DNA of 64,000 nt. Source: Lysinibacillus pakistanensis (GTDB lineage Bacteria > Bacillota > Bacilli > Bacillales_A > Planococcaceae). The stretch is taken from assembly GCA_001312325.1 (NCBI GenBank), contig BBDJ01000015.1, positions 47,774-111,773 of the forward strand. Direction: 5' to 3'. Positions 30,815-42,931 of the stretch are shown in pieces. Position numbers and translations under genes: made by a program. Each line of letters begins with the position of its first letter. Position 1 is the stretch's first letter. The notes below the pieces were generated by a model. The model was not told where the DNA came from and searched no databases. It saw only the letters and a program-made list of their open reading frames with translations.

Positions 30815-31356
30815 ATGTCTCGTGTAGGTAAAAAAAATTATCGAGGTACCAGCTAACGTAACTGTTACTGTTGCAGCTGACAACAATGTTACTGTTAAAG
30901 GTCCTAAAGGCGAACTTGTTCGTTCTTTCCACCAAGATATGAAAATTGAGCAAGAAGGTAACGTAATCTCAGTATCTCGTCCTTCTGATTCAAAAGAACA
31001 CCGCACAAACCACGGTACTACTCGTGCGCTTCTAGCGAACATGGTTACTGGTGTTTCTGCTGGTTTCGAAAAATCTTTAGAGCTTATCGGTGTTGGTTAC
31101 CGTGCGCAATTACAAGGTAAAAAAACTTGTACTTAACGTAGGTTATTCACATCCAGTTGAGTTCACACCTGAAGATGGTCTAGAAATTGAAGTTCCTTCT
31201 AACACTAAAATCATCGTTAAAGGTATCAGCAAAGAACGCGTTGGTGCTCTTGCATCTAACATCCGTGACGTGCGTCCACCAGAGCCTTACAAAGGTAAAG
31301 GTATCCGTTATGAAGGCGAATATGTTCGTCGTAAAGAAGGTAAAACAGGTAAATAA
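30815..31356 (+). CDS. rplF: 50S ribosomal protein L6
   Basis: 179 residues after correcting two A-run breaks (30830-30837 and 31119-31125). Starts [17 protein letters not shown]; contains [20 protein letters not shown] and ends with [27 protein letters not shown] before ATG 30815. Confidence 0.94.
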
Positions 31357-31388
31357 TGCTGCCTAAGCATTAGAAAGGAGTGACCCTT

Positions 31389-31750
31389 GTGATTACGAAA
31401 CAAGATAAAAATCAGGTTCGTAAAAAAACGTCATGCACGTGTACGTTCTAAAATTTCGGGTACAGCTGAGCGTCCACGCTTAAACGTATTCCGTTCTAAC
31501 AAGAACATTTACGCGCAACTTATCGATGACGTAGCAGGCGTAACAATTGTTAGCGCATCTTCTCAAGAAAATGGTTTCGATGGTGCTGGTAACAATGTTG
31601 ATGCTGCAACTAAAGTCGGTGAAACAATCGCAAAACGCGCTACGGAAAAAAAATATTACTGCTGTAGTATTTGACCGTGGTGGTTACTTATATCATGGAC
31701 GCGTTAAAGCTTTAGCTGAAGCTGCACGTGAGAACGGTTTAGAATTTTAA
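31389..31750 (+). CDS. rplR: 50S ribosomal protein L18
   Basis: 119 residues after correcting two A-run breaks (31422-31428 and 31646-31653). GTG 31389 start ([19 protein letters not shown]). Ends [20 protein letters not shown] plus ARENGLEF. Binds 5S rRNA with L5. AAAGGAGTG upstream. Confidence 0.93.
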
Positions 31751-31771
31751 TAAGAAGGAGGGACACATTTC

Positions 31772-32275
31772 ATGAGTCGTATTGACGCAAACAAACTTGG
31801 AGAACTTGAAGAACGCGTAGTTACTATTAACCGTGTTGCTAAAGTTGTTAAAGGTGGACGTCGCTTCCGCTTCACAGCATTAGTTGTAGTTGGCGATAGA
31901 AACGGTCATGTAGGTTTCGGTACTGGTAAAGCTCAAGAGGTGCCAGATGCTATCCGCAAAGCTGTTGAAGATGCGAAGAAAAACTTAATCGAAGTGCCAC
32001 GCGTAGGTGGAACAACTCCACACTTAGTGCAAGGTCGCTTTGGTGCAGGAGAAATCCTAATCAAACCTGCTGCTCCTGGTACAGGAGTTATCGCTGGTGG
32101 CCCAGTACGTGCCGTACTTGAGCTTGCTGGTATTACTGATATTCTTTCAAAATCACTTGGATCAAACACACCAATCAACATGGTGCGTGCAACTGTTCAA
32201 GGTTTAACTGAATTAAAACGCGTAGAGGACGTAGCTAAATTACGTGGTAAATCAGTGGAAGAAATATTAGGATAA
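31772..32275 (+). CDS. rpsE: 30S ribosomal protein S5
   Basis: Intact, 167 residues: [60 protein letters not shown]. The spectinomycin loop [11 protein letters not shown] looks wild type. GAAGGAGGG before ATG 31772. Confidence 0.97.
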   Translation: MSRIDANKLGELEERVVTINRVAKVVKGGRRFRFTALVVVGDRNGHVGFGTGKAQEVPDAIRKAVEDAKKNLIEVPRVGGTTPHLVQGRFGAGEILIKPAAPGTGVIAGGPVRAVLELAGITDILSKSLGSNTPINMVRATVQGLTELKRVEDVAKLRGKSVEEILG

Positions 32276-32288
32276 GGGGGGAAAGATA

Positions 32289-32471
32289 ATGGCTAACAAA
32301 TTAGAAATCACCCTTACAAAATCTGTGATTGGTACTAAACCGGCGCAACGTAAGACAATCGAAGCTCTAGGTTTACGTAAATTACATCAAACTGTTGAGA
32401 AAGCTGATAATGCAGCAACTCGCGGTATGTTAGATAAAGTAGCTCACTTAGTTACTGTAAAAGAAATTTAA
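32289..32471 (+). CDS. rpmD: 50S ribosomal protein L30
   Basis: Intact, 60 residues: [50 protein letters not shown] before ATG 32289. Confidence 0.96.
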   Translation: MANKLEITLTKSVIGTKPAQRKTIEALGLRKLHQTVEKADNAATRGMLDKVAHLVTVKEI

Positions 32472-32505
32472 TTTCCAATTATTGAACAAGGAGGTGCCAC
32501 CCACT

Positions 32506-32945
32506 ATGAAACTGCATGAGTTAAAACCAGCAGAAGGTTCTCGTAAGCAACGCAACCGCGTTGGTCGTGGTATCGGTTCTGGTAACGGTAAAACAGCAGG
32601 TAAAGGTCATAAAGGTCAAAACGCTCGTTCTGGTGGCGGTGTACGCCCAGGCTTCGAGGGCGGTCAAAACCCATTATTCCGTCGTTTACCAAAACGTGGC
32701 TTTACGAACATTAACCGTAAAGAATACGCTATCGTTAACCTTGACACTTTAAACCGTTTCGAAGACGGTGCAGAGGTAACTACTGCATTATTACTTGAAA
32801 CTGGTCTTGTGAGCAATGAAAAAGCTGGAATTAAAGTTCTTGGCAACGGAACTCTAAACAAAAAGCTTACTGTAAAAGCTCATAAATTCTCAGCTTCAGC
32901 AAAAGAAGCAATCGAGAATGCCGGCGGAACTACTGAGGTGATTTA

Positions 32946-32946
<1 letters not shown>
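32506..32946 (+). CDS. rplO: 50S ribosomal protein L15
   Basis: 146 residues from ATG 32506 ([20 protein letters not shown]), placed 9 nt after AAGGAGGTG. Gly-rich N-terminus [20 protein letters not shown], then [20 protein letters not shown]. The stop shares bases with the secY start (TTTAATG). Confidence 0.96.
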
Positions 32947-34964
<2,018 letters not shown>

Positions 34965-34989
34965 TACCCGGCTCCGGGCGCAGAATACT

Positions 34990-35014
34990 GCTTCCGCGGG
35001 AGGCATGCGGAAGC
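34990..35014 (+). repeat. Perfect 8-bp hairpin after adk
   Basis: GCTTCCGC (34990-34997) and GCGGAAGC (35007-35014) enclose a 9-nt loop. The GC-rich flank CCCGGCTCCGGG (about 34968-34979) can also fold. A T8 run comes about 18 nt later, too far for a classic terminator. Confidence 0.5.
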
Positions 35015-35035
35015 AACAACGAAACATAATTTTTT

Positions 35036-35338
35036 TTGAGAGTTGCAAAAGCATATTGTGCCCGGTATATATTTCTTTTAAAAAGTGCAACATTATTTTT
35101 AAAGGAGTATAATGGGTTTCGTGGAAGCATCTGTGTAACGGGTATGAATATCTCATCCAAGACATTCCGGTATTCGTGTAAACATGGGAGATTCAGTGCC
35201 CTTTGCTGGTCCTGTAGATTCCGTGGATTGTGTGAAGCGAAACCAGACGAGCGTCTTTCAAACATCTCTCATACAATCCAAACATATGTTGAAACGAGGT
35301 TGCTTCGGTGGTTGCAGCAGATATCCGTTTGATGTAAC
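35036..35338 (+). pseudogene. map: Methionine aminopeptidase (map), decayed remnant
   Basis: Three frames carry pieces of Bacillus-type MetAP in the right order. EYNGFRGSICV (35102-35134) matches the N-terminal YNGFRGSICV. HPRHSGIRVNMGDSV in another frame (about 35156-35200) resembles HGIPGNRVLKDGDSV. GLCEAKPDERLSNISHTIQT with YVE (about 35224-35297) matches GL-EAKPGERLSNISHAIQTYVE, and a NEVASVV tail follows. The first about 60 residues are nearly unrecognizable. The metal-site Asp pair region and everything after the SVVREY position, including the VGHGIG motif, are lost. This is not a single-base artefact: substitutions, stops and deletions are spread throughout. The KOW-domain gene that usually follows map is also absent. 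A second map elsewhere is implied. Confidence 0.85.
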
Positions 35339-35379
35339 GATGAGAACTTTAATTTGCATATAGAGAGGAGACAGAGTAG

Positions 35380-35598
35380 ATGGCGAAAGATGATGTAATT
35401 GAAGTCGAAGGAACAGTTGTTGAGACTTTGCCAAACGCGATGTTTAAGGTAGAATTAGAAAATGGACATGTGATTCTAGCACACGTATCTGGTAAGATTC
35501 GTATGCACTTTATCCGCATTCTACCTGGAGATAAGGTTACTATCGAGTTATCTCCTTATGATTTAACTCGCGGTCGTATCACATACCGTTTTAAATAA
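35380..35598 (+). CDS. infA: Translation initiation factor IF-1
   Basis: Intact, 72 residues: [61 protein letters not shown]1-like OB fold. GAGAGGAG before ATG 35380. It follows the map remnant at 42 bp. Confidence 0.97.
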   Translation: MAKDDVIEVEGTVVETLPNAMFKVELENGHVILAHVSGKIRMHFIRILPGDKVTIELSPYDLTRGRITYRFK

Positions 35599-35635
35599 TC
35601 TTTTGCGCTCCGGACTACTAAGGAGGTTAGGTTAG

Positions 35636-35749
<114 letters not shown>

Positions 35750-35773
35750 TTCTGAAGGAGGTGCACAACGTAC

Positions 35774-36140
35774 ATGGCACGTATTGCTGGTGTTGACATT
35801 CCTCGCGACAAACGCGTGGTAATTTCATTAACGTACATTTTCGGTATTGGTAAAACTACAGCTCAGAAAGTATTAGCTGACGCAGGCATTTCAGAAGATA
35901 CACGCGTACGCGACTTAACTGAAGATGAGTTAAACAAAATCCGTGAACAATTAGATTCATACAAACTTGAAGGTGACTTACGTCGCGAAACTTCATTAAA
36001 TATTAAACGTCTGATGGAAATCGGTTCATTCCGTGGTATCCGTCACCGTCGTGGTTTACCTGTTCGTGGTCAAAATACGAAGAACAATGCGCGTACGCGT
36101 AAAGGTCCTCGTAAAACAGTTGCGAACAAGAAAAAAATAA
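35774..36140 (+). CDS. rpsM: 30S ribosomal protein S13
   Basis: 121 residues when the A run 36131-36137 is read as six, giving the stop TAA at 36138. Uncorrected, the frame falsely runs into rps[21 protein letters not shown] and [20 protein letters not shown] are typical. GAAGGAGGTG before ATG 35774. Confidence 0.94.
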
Positions 36141-36147
36141 TTGGTAA

Positions 36148-36555
<408 letters not shown>

Positions 36556-36694
36556 TGGGTGCGTCTCATATTGTATGAGAACATCATTTTTTTGTACAGA
36601 CTGTCTTGTGCAGATATAAACGATACGTCATTGACGATCGAATCTATGATGGAAAGAACCTATACATTCGATGTTTTGAAGGAGGGTAAATGAA

Positions 36695-37638
36695 ATGATC
36701 GAAATTGAAAAACCAAAGATTGAAACGGTGGAGATCAGCGAAGATTCCAAATATGGAAAGTTTGTTGTAGAACCGCTTGAACGCGGATATGGAAACACTT
36801 TGGGTAATTCTTTACGTCGTATCCTTCTGTCTTCATTACCAGGAGCTGCTGTCACTTCAATTCAAATTGACGGTGTTCTTCACGAATTCTCAACAGTAGA
36901 AGGCGTGGTAGAGGATGTAGCTTCAATTATTTTGAACGTGAAAAACTTGCTCTTAAAATCTACTCTGACGAAGAAAAAGTTATTGAGATTGATGTAAAAG
37001 GCGATGGTACAGTTACGGCTGCTGACATTACACATGACAGTGACGTAGAAATTTTAAACCCAGATCTATATATTGCAACAATCGCTAAAAACGGTCATTT
37101 ACGTATGCGTATGTACGCTCAACGCGGCCGTGGTTACACTCCTGCTGATCAAAACAAACGTGAGGATCTTCCTATCGGCGTGATCCCGATCGACTCTATT
37201 TACACTCCAGTATCACGCGTCAATTTCCAAGTGGAAAATACTCGTGTAGGTCAGTCTTCTGACTACGATAAACTTTCTCTTGATGTGTGGACAGATGGTA
37301 GCATCGGTCCGAAAGAGGCGATTTCGCTCGGAGCAAAAATTTTAACCGAGCATCTTAACATCTTCGTTGGCATGACTGATGAGGCACAAACTGCTGAAAT
37401 CATGGTCGAAAAAGAAGAGGATCAAAAAGAAAAAGTTTTAGAGATGACTATCGAAGAACTTGATCTTTCTGTTCGTTCTTATAACTGCTTGAAACGCGCT
37501 GGTATTAATACAGTACTTGAGCTTGCAAACAAGTCAGAAGACGATATGATGAAGGTTCGTAACCTTGGACGTAAGTCACTAGAAGAAGTAAAAGCGAAGT
37601 TAGAAGAGCTTGGTTTAGGATTACGCAAAGAAGACTAA
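36695..37638 (+). CDS. rpoA: DNA-directed RNA polymerase subunit alpha
   Basis: 314 residues after restoring one A in the run 36941-36945 (5 A where 6 fit; [15 protein letters not shown]). N-terminal dimerization domain: [21 protein letters not shown]-terminal DNA-contact domain: [20 protein letters not shown] and [28 protein letters not shown] before ATG 36695. The break is a deletion, opposite to most in this window. Confidence 0.95.
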
Positions 37639-37696
37639 GCGATTTAAACAAAACTTACAAGATCAGATATTTTTTTTATAAGGGAGGGAAACATCC

Positions 37697-38077
37697 ATGG
37701 GTTACAGAAAACTTGGTCGTACAAGTTCTCAACGTAAAGCGATGTTACGTGACTTAGCTACTGATTTAATCATCAACGAGCGTATCGAAACTACTGAGGC
37801 TCGCGCTAAAGAAGTACGTAAAGCTGTTGAAAAAATGATTACTTTAGGTAAACGCGGAGATTTACACGCACGCCGTCAAGCTGCTGCATTCATCCGTCGT
37901 GAACTAGTAACAACTACTGATGCAGAAGGTAACGAAACAACTTCATTTGCACTTCAAAAGTTATTTGATGATGTTGCGCCACGTTATGCAGAACGTCAAG
38001 GTGGTTACACTCGTATTCTTAAAGTAGGTCCTCGTCGTGGTGACGGTGCACCTGTAGTTGTGATTGAACTAGTTTAA
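37697..38077 (+). CDS. rplQ: 50S ribosomal protein L17
   Basis: Intact, 126 residues: [69 protein letters not shown] before ATG 37697. Last gene of the alpha operon. Confidence 0.97.
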   Translation: MGYRKLGRTSSQRKAMLRDLATDLIINERIETTEARAKEVRKAVEKMITLGKRGDLHARRQAAAFIRRELVTTTDAEGNETTSFALQKLFDDVAPRYAERQGGYTRILKVGPRRGDGAPVVVIELV

Positions 38078-38100
38078 TCATAAGAGAAAACTTGTGGTGA

Positions 38101-38130
38101 AGAGGGTGGGAATCACCACCCTCTTTCTTT
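38101..38130 (+). terminator. Terminator after rplQ
   Basis: AGAGGGTGG (38101-38109) pairs with CCACCCTCT (38116-38124), followed by TTCTTT. Outer GTGGTG/CACCAC offers an alternative pairing. Confidence 0.85.
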
Positions 38131-38159
38131 ATAAATGATTTATACGACAAATAATTAAG

Positions 38160-38307
38160 CTGAGCGTTATGATGAGCGGGCACTTAGGTGTGGCGTCTCG
38201 TTTAGCTCTCCGCACCTCATTCAAGGAAACAAGGATTTGAGCACCCATGTTTCTTGTAAATGTAACGACTAGCGCATTTCTATTGAATGAGGTGCGCGCT
38301 TTTTTTA
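38160..38307 (+). ncRNA. Structured region with terminator between rplQ and ecfA1
   Basis: A perfect 14-bp inverted repeat, CGCACCTCATTCAA (38211-38224) and TTGAATGAGGTGCG (38283-38296), is followed by CGC and a T8 run. Inside it, CAAGGAAACA (38222-38231) can pair with TGTTTCTTG (38248-38256). About 50 bp upstream also belong to the non-coding stretch. It looks like a structured leader or small RNA ending in a terminator; no known riboswitch is recognized. The next 300 bp to ecfA1 have no gene. Confidence 0.45.
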
Positions 38308-38318
38308 TTATGTAAGAC

Positions 38319-38344
38319 AGCGCCAAATTGTGGTGCTTTTTTTT
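38319..38344 (+). terminator. Second terminator before ecfA1
   Basis: AGCGCCA (38319-38325) pairs with TGGTGCT (38331-38337) with one G-T pair, then T8. Confidence 0.7.
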
Positions 38345-38584
38345 AATATATGGGCTTAGGAATTTGCTTTTTATATCAAATACATTCATTAACATGACTT
38401 GAACAATCCATATTAGAGGGCCTTAAAATCTTGGATGTTTTGCTCAATGTAAAAGAGTTGGATAGGAATTACTACAATGTTTTTATCACTTTTCTTTTAT
38501 CGACATAATGATTGTAGTAGAAATCATACATAAAACAGTGTAAGTTAGTTAGTAGAGCTGAGCATGTAGAGGGGAGTTCTAGAA
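38345..38584. other. Non-coding stretch upstream of ecfA1
   Basis: No open frame with a ribosome-binding site. A spaced 9-bp inverted repeat TACTACAAT/ATTGTAGTA (about 38470 and 38511) may be an operator. AGGGGAG lies just before ecfA1. Confidence 0.4.
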
Positions 38585-39430
38585 ATGCCTGAAATTCTAT
38601 CGTTAAATAATGTAACATTTTCATATACACCGGAAGATCATGAAAGCCGTAATGCTGTGGAGAATGTAAGCTTTGCAGTGCAGGAGGGTGAATGGATTGC
38701 TATCGTGGGCCATAACGGTTCTGGTAAATCTACGATTGCAAAGCTAATGAATGGATTGTTATATCCACAACAGGGCGATGTACGTATATTACGCGAAGTA
38801 TTAACCGAAGAGAATCTTTGGGAGAGCCGTTCGCAGATGGGGATGGTTTTTCAAAATCCTGATAATCAATTTGTCGGAGCGACTGTGCAGGATGATGTAG
38901 CCTTTGCTCTTGAAAATAACGGTGTACCATTTGAAGAAATGGTAAAACGTGTACATGCAGCACTAGAGCAAGTGAAAATGAGTGAATTCTTAGATCATGA
39001 GCCTCATCACTTATCGGGTGGGCAAAAGCAGCGTGTTGCCATCGCAGGTGCACTTGCGTTAAAGCCAAAGCTTCTTATCCTCGATGAAGCTACGTCTATG
39101 CTTGATCCACAGGGACGTAGTGAAGTATTACAGACAGTTCAAACTTTACGTGCTGAAACAGGATTAACAGTACTATCCATTACACATGATTTAGAAGAGG
39201 CGATGCTTGCGGATCGTATCCTTTTCATGAACGATGGTAAGAAATTTGCTGAGGGTACACCTGTAGAAATATTTGCACTTGGGGACAAGCTAGTTGAGCT
39301 AGGGCTTGACTTACCATTTGCCATGAAGCTATCAAAGTTACTGCAAAAGGAAGGTGTTCCATTAATGGGACAACATATGACAGAAGAAGAGTTGGTGAAT
39401 GACTTATGGACATCAAACTTCAACAAGTAA
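38585..39430 (+). CDS. ecfA1: ECF transporter ATPase EcfA1
   Basis: Intact, 281 residues. Walker A GHNGSGKST, Q-loop FQNPDNQFVG, signature LSGGQKQR, Walker B LLILDEATSMLD, H-loop ITHD. Shared energy-coupling ATPase for many vitamin and metal S components. Start ATG 38585. Its end overlaps ecfA2 by 25 nt. Same order as in B. subtilis (ecfA1-ecfA2-ecfT-truA). Confidence 0.95.
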   Translation: MPEILSLNNVTFSYTPEDHESRNAVENVSFAVQEGEWIAIVGHNGSGKSTIAKLMNGLLYPQQGDVRILREVLTEENLWESRSQMGMVFQNPDNQFVGATVQDDVAFALENNGVPFEEMVKRVHAALEQVKMSEFLDHEPHHLSGGQKQRVAIAGALALKPKLLILDEATSMLDPQGRSEVLQTVQTLRAETGLTVLSITHDLEEAMLADRILFMNDGKKFAEGTPVEIFALGDKLVELGLDLPFAMKLSKLLQKEGVPLMGQHMTEEELVNDLWTSNFNK

Positions 39431-40279
39431 GCTATGCCTATGCACAGGGCACACCCTTTGAAAAACGGGCATTATTCGATGTAGATTTTGGAATCCCATC
39501 ACATACGTATCAAGCGATTATTGGGCATACAGGCTCGGGAAAATCAACCATACTTCAGCACTTTAACGCACTTCTAAGACCTACTTCTGGGGAAGTACAT
39601 ATAGGAGACCGTATTGTTGTAGCTGGTAAAAAGGCGAAGAATTTAAAGGCTGTTCGCCAAAAGGTTGGTATTGTATTTCAATTTCCAGAACATCAACTTT
39701 TTGAAGAAACTGTGTTAAAGGATATTATGTTTGGTCCTATGAATTTCGGTGTCTCAGAACAAGAGGCTGAAGCCCGTGCAAAGGAACTAGTTGGCTTAGT
39801 AGGTCTACCAGAGAACATACTTGAAAAATCACCTTTTGATTTATCAGGTGGACAGATGCGACGAGTGGCAATTGCAGGTGTATTAGCCATGGAGCCAGAG
39901 GTGATTGTTTTAGATGAACCAACTGCTGGGCTTGATCCGCGTGGTCAAAAGGAAATTATGGATATGTTTTATAATCTTCATCAGGAACGAGGGCTTACGA
40001 CAATCCTAGTTACGCATAGTATGGAGGACGCAGCTCGTTATGCAGATAATATTGTTATTATGCATGAAGGAAAAAACGTATTGAGTGGTACACCGCAAGA
40101 GATTTTTAAAGATGTCGAGACATTAAAAAAATTTCCGCTTAGAGCCTCCTCGTATTGTACGCTTTCAGCAAAAAATCGAGCAAATGATGAAAAAGCCTTT
40201 TCAAAAAGTATGTTTAACGGAAGAGGAGCTCGCTTCTGAAGTTGCTCGAATGCTACGAGAGGAGCGTGCAGAATCATGA
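39406..40279 (+). CDS. ecfA2: ECF transporter ATPase EcfA2
   Basis: 290 residues after correcting one break in the A run 40125-40131, after which the tail reads FRLEPPRIVRFQQKIEQM. Walker A GHTGSGKST, Q-loop FQFPEHQLFE, signature LSGGQMRR, Walker B VIVLDEPTAGLDP. ATG 39406 lies inside ecfA1. Forms the EcfA1-A2 heterodimer on EcfT. Confidence 0.94.
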
Positions 40280-41073
40280 TGGAGAAAATGATATTTGGAC
40301 GCTTCCTACCAGGAAATTCTCCTGTTCATAGGCTTGATCCGCGTTCAAAGCTACTATTTGTCTTCGCGTTCATTATTATCGTATTTTTAGCAAACAATAC
40401 AGCGACATATGCTATGCTTCTAGCCTTTACCTTACTTATTGTATTTGTATCCCGTATACGACTGTATTTTTTAATTAACGGTTTAAAGCCAGTACTATTT
40501 TTAATGGCCTTTACCTTCTTACTTCATATTTTTATGACAAGGGAAGGTGCCTTGGTATTTGATTGGAAGTATATTAAAATCTACGAAGAGGGAATACGAC
40601 AAGGGATTTTTATTTCAGTACGTTTTCTAGTATTGGTCTTTATGACATCTATCTTAACGCTCACAACGTCACCGATCTCAATTACAGATGGCATTGAAGT
40701 ACTGCTAAATCCATTAAAAGCTTTAAAAGTGCCTGTACATGAGTTAGCCTTGATGATGTCTATTTCATTGCGCTTCATACCCACGTTAATGGATGAGACA
40801 GATAAAATTATGAAGGCTCAAATGGCACGTGGCTCAGATTTATCCTCAGGACCGTTAACAGATCGTATTAAGGCCGTGGTCCCATTGCTAGTTCCTCTCT
40901 TTGTTAGTGCCTTTAAACGGGCGGAGGATTTAGCAACAGCTATGGAAGTAAGAGGCTACCGTGGAGGAGAGGGACGCACTAGATATCGTAAGCTAAAGTG
41001 GGATATGGGTGATACATTTGCTTTGGTGTTACTAGTAGCAATAGCTGTATTGCTATTCTTTTATAGAAGTTAA
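40276..41073 (+). CDS. ecfT: ECF transporter transmembrane component EcfT
   Basis: Intact, 265 residues. Starts in the stop of ecfA2 (ATGATGG). Several transmembrane helices (LLFVFAFIIIVFLAN onward). Two coupling-helix motifs with Ala-Arg-Gly: AQMARGSDL and AMEVRGYRGG. It links the ATPases to substrate-binding S components. Confidence 0.94.
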   Translation: MMEKMIFGRFLPGNSPVHRLDPRSKLLFVFAFIIIVFLANNTATYAMLLAFTLLIVFVSRIRLYFLINGLKPVLFLMAFTFLLHIFMTREGALVFDWKYIKIYEEGIRQGIFISVRFLVLVFMTSILTLTTSPISITDGIEVLLNPLKALKVPVHELALMMSISLRFIPTLMDETDKIMKAQMARGSDLSSGPLTDRIKAVVPLLVPLFVSAFKRAEDLATAMEVRGYRGGEGRTRYRKLKWDMGDTFALVLLVAIAVLLFFYRS

Positions 41074-41086
41074 AGGAGTTAGCTTT

Positions 41087-41827
41087 ATGCGACGATTAAA
41101 AGTAATTATTAGCTATGATGGAACACATTTTTCTGGCTATCAGGTACAGCCTGGAGAACGCACAGTCCAGGCTGAGCTTGAGCGTGTTCTTGCCATTATG
41201 CATAAAGGGGAAAAGATAAAAGTTACCGCAAGTGGCCGTACAGATGCGAGAGTCCATGCAACAGGACAAACATTGCATTTTGATACACCACTTGCCATTC
41301 CAACTGAAAAGTATAGCAAGGCTTTGAATGTACAGCTTCCTAGAGATATTCGCGTATTGTCAGTAGAGGAAGTAATACATGACTTCCATGCACGGTACAG
41401 TGTGACTGGAAAGCGATACCGCTATATTTGGTCCTGTGAGCCTGTTCAAAGCCCGTTCCGTAGACATTTCACGGTTGAGACAAATGGCGTCAAACCCAAT
41501 GTAGATGCGATGCAGGAGGCGGCGAAGGCTATCATTGGTACACATGACTTTTCATGCTTTTGTGCAGCAAATACAAGTGTGAAGGATAAAGTACGCACAG
41601 TAACGACACTGCAATTTGAATGGCATGGGGAAGAGCTTCATATGGTGATCGAAGGTACTGGCTTCTTATATAATATGGTTCGTATTATTGCAGGTACACT
41701 TTGGGAGGTTGGTGTAGGCCGACGTGCTATAGATAATGTGGCACTTGTAATCGCCTCAGAAGACCGTGATAAAGCGGGAAAAACCGCACCACCACAAGGG
41801 TTATACTTAGAAAAAGTGTTCTATTAG
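41087..41827 (+). CDS. truA: tRNA pseudouridine(38-40) synthase TruA
   Basis: Intact, 246 residues. Catalytic Asp in SGRTDARVHA; other motifs KVIISYDGTHFSGYQ and GTGFLYNMVRIIAGTLWEVG. AAAGGAG before ATG 41087. Modifies the tRNA anticodon stem. Confidence 0.96.
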   Translation: MRRLKVIISYDGTHFSGYQVQPGERTVQAELERVLAIMHKGEKIKVTASGRTDARVHATGQTLHFDTPLAIPTEKYSKALNVQLPRDIRVLSVEEVIHDFHARYSVTGKRYRYIWSCEPVQSPFRRHFTVETNGVKPNVDAMQEAAKAIIGTHDFSCFCAANTSVKDKVRTVTTLQFEWHGEELHMVIEGTGFLYNMVRIIAGTLWEVGVGRRAIDNVALVIASEDRDKAGKTAPPQGLYLEKVFY

Positions 41828-41876
41828 TGACGTTCTATCATTCTGAACAACTTCACCAGGTGTTTAATGAAATTGC

Positions 41877-41905
41877 TTGACTTTAAAAGTCATTCATTAT
41901 ATGAT
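41877..41905 (+). promoter_or_regulatory. Promoter of rplM-rpsI
   Basis: TTGACT (41877-41882), 17-bp spacer, TATGAT (41900-41905), just before the L13 leader. Confidence 0.7.
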
Positions 41906-41910
41906 AACAG

Positions 41911-41998
41911 ATGGTATTTTCATTACCACCACAAATAAGCCCCGAAACTTATAGTGTAGTTTAATGAAAAATAACGGTAATCGAATCGATTAGGAGGA
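41911..41998 (+). promoter_or_regulatory. L13 leader RNA
   Basis: Conserved core TTACCACCAC, AAGCCCCGAAACTTATAGTG, GTTTAATGAAAAATAACGGT and GAATCGATTAGGAGG matches the Firmicute L13 leader as remembered from Rfam. TTACC (41925-41929) pairs with GGTAA (41976-41980). Autoregulation by L13 is expected. Confidence 0.8.
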
Positions 41999-42005
41999 TA
42001 TATAC

Positions 42006-42443
42006 ATGCGTACAACATTCATGGCTAAAGGTCACGAAGTAGACCGTAAATGGTTAGTAGTTGATGCAGAAGGCCAAACTCTTGGACGTTTAGCTTCTGA
42101 AGTAGCTGCAATCTTACGTGGTAAACATAAACCAACATTCACACCAAACGTTGACACAGGTGATCACGTAATCATCATCAACGCTGATAAAATCCATTTA
42201 ACTGGTAACAAATTAGAAGGTAAACTTTACCGTCACCACACTCAATTCGCTGGTGGTTTAAAAACTCGTACTGCTGGTGAAATGCTAGATAAGTACCCAA
42301 CAAGAATGGTCGAATTAGCAGTTAAAGGTATGCTTCCTAAAAACTCTTTAGGTCGCAAAATGTTCACTAAACTTAATGTTTACACAGGAACAGAGCATCC
42401 ACATGCTGCACAAAAACCAGAAGCATACGAGCTTCGCGGATAA
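42006..42443 (+). CDS. rplM: 50S ribosomal protein L13
   Basis: Intact, 145 residues: [66 protein letters not shown] before ATG 42006. Confidence 0.97.
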   Translation: MRTTFMAKGHEVDRKWLVVDAEGQTLGRLASEVAAILRGKHKPTFTPNVDTGDHVIIINADKIHLTGNKLEGKLYRHHTQFAGGLKTRTAGEMLDKYPTRMVELAVKGMLPKNSLGRKMFTKLNVYTGTEHPHAAQKPEAYELRG

Positions 42444-42468
42444 TATAAATTAAGAGGAGGATATTACT

Positions 42469-42862
42469 TTGGCACAAGTTCAATACATCGGCACTGGTCG
42501 CCGTAAAAGCTCTGTAGCTCGCGTACGTTTAGTACCAGGTACAGGTAAAATTGTTATCAACAAACGTGAAATCGAAGAATACGTACCATTCGCTGCACTA
42601 CGTGAAGTAATTAAACAACCATTAGTAGCTACTGAAACTACAGGAAGCTATGATATCCACGTAAACGTTAACGGTGGTGGATACACTGGTCAAGCTGGTG
42701 CTGTTCGTCACGGTATCGCTCGTGCTCTACTTCAAGTAGACCCAGATTTCCGTGCTGCACTAAAATCTGCTGGATTACTTACTCGTGATTCACGCATGAA
42801 AGAACGTAAAAAAACCAGGTCTACGCGGCGCTCGTCGTGCACCTCAGTTCTCAAAACGTTAA
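42469..42862 (+). CDS. rpsI: 30S ribosomal protein S9
   Basis: 130 residues after correcting one A-run break (42808-42814), ending [17 protein letters not shown] 42469 start with AGAGGAGG upstream. The C-terminal SKR tail contacts P-site tRNA. Its last codons form the left attachment repeat of the inserted element, which restores the coding end exactly. The native terminator is now at 55582-55619. Confidence 0.94.
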
Positions 42863-42863
42863 T
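42845..42863 (+). repeat. Attachment site repeat, rpsI side (attL)
   Basis: CAGTTCTCAAAACGTTAAT; codes for the last residues QFSKR and stop of rpsI. Identical copy at 55540. Confidence 0.88.
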
Positions 42864-42899
42864 CAATTCCTTATTGTATCAACGTTTACAAAGGTTTTT

Positions 42900-42918
42900 T
42901 TGGTTCAAGTTGGTTCAA
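42900..42918 (+). repeat. Left-end paired integrase arm-site candidates
   Basis: TTGGTTCAA at 42900-42908 and 42910-42918, same orientation, 10-bp period. The same pair occurs at the right end of the element (55413-55431). Confidence 0.6.
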
Positions 42919-42931
42919 ATCAGCTTGAACC

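Noticed and set aside
35092..35117. GTGCAA-17-TATAAT looks like a promoter in front of infA.
   Set aside because: The TATAAT is made by codons of the decayed map remnant (EYNGF), and the -35 is poor; fortuitous match preferred, though a recruited promoter is not excluded.
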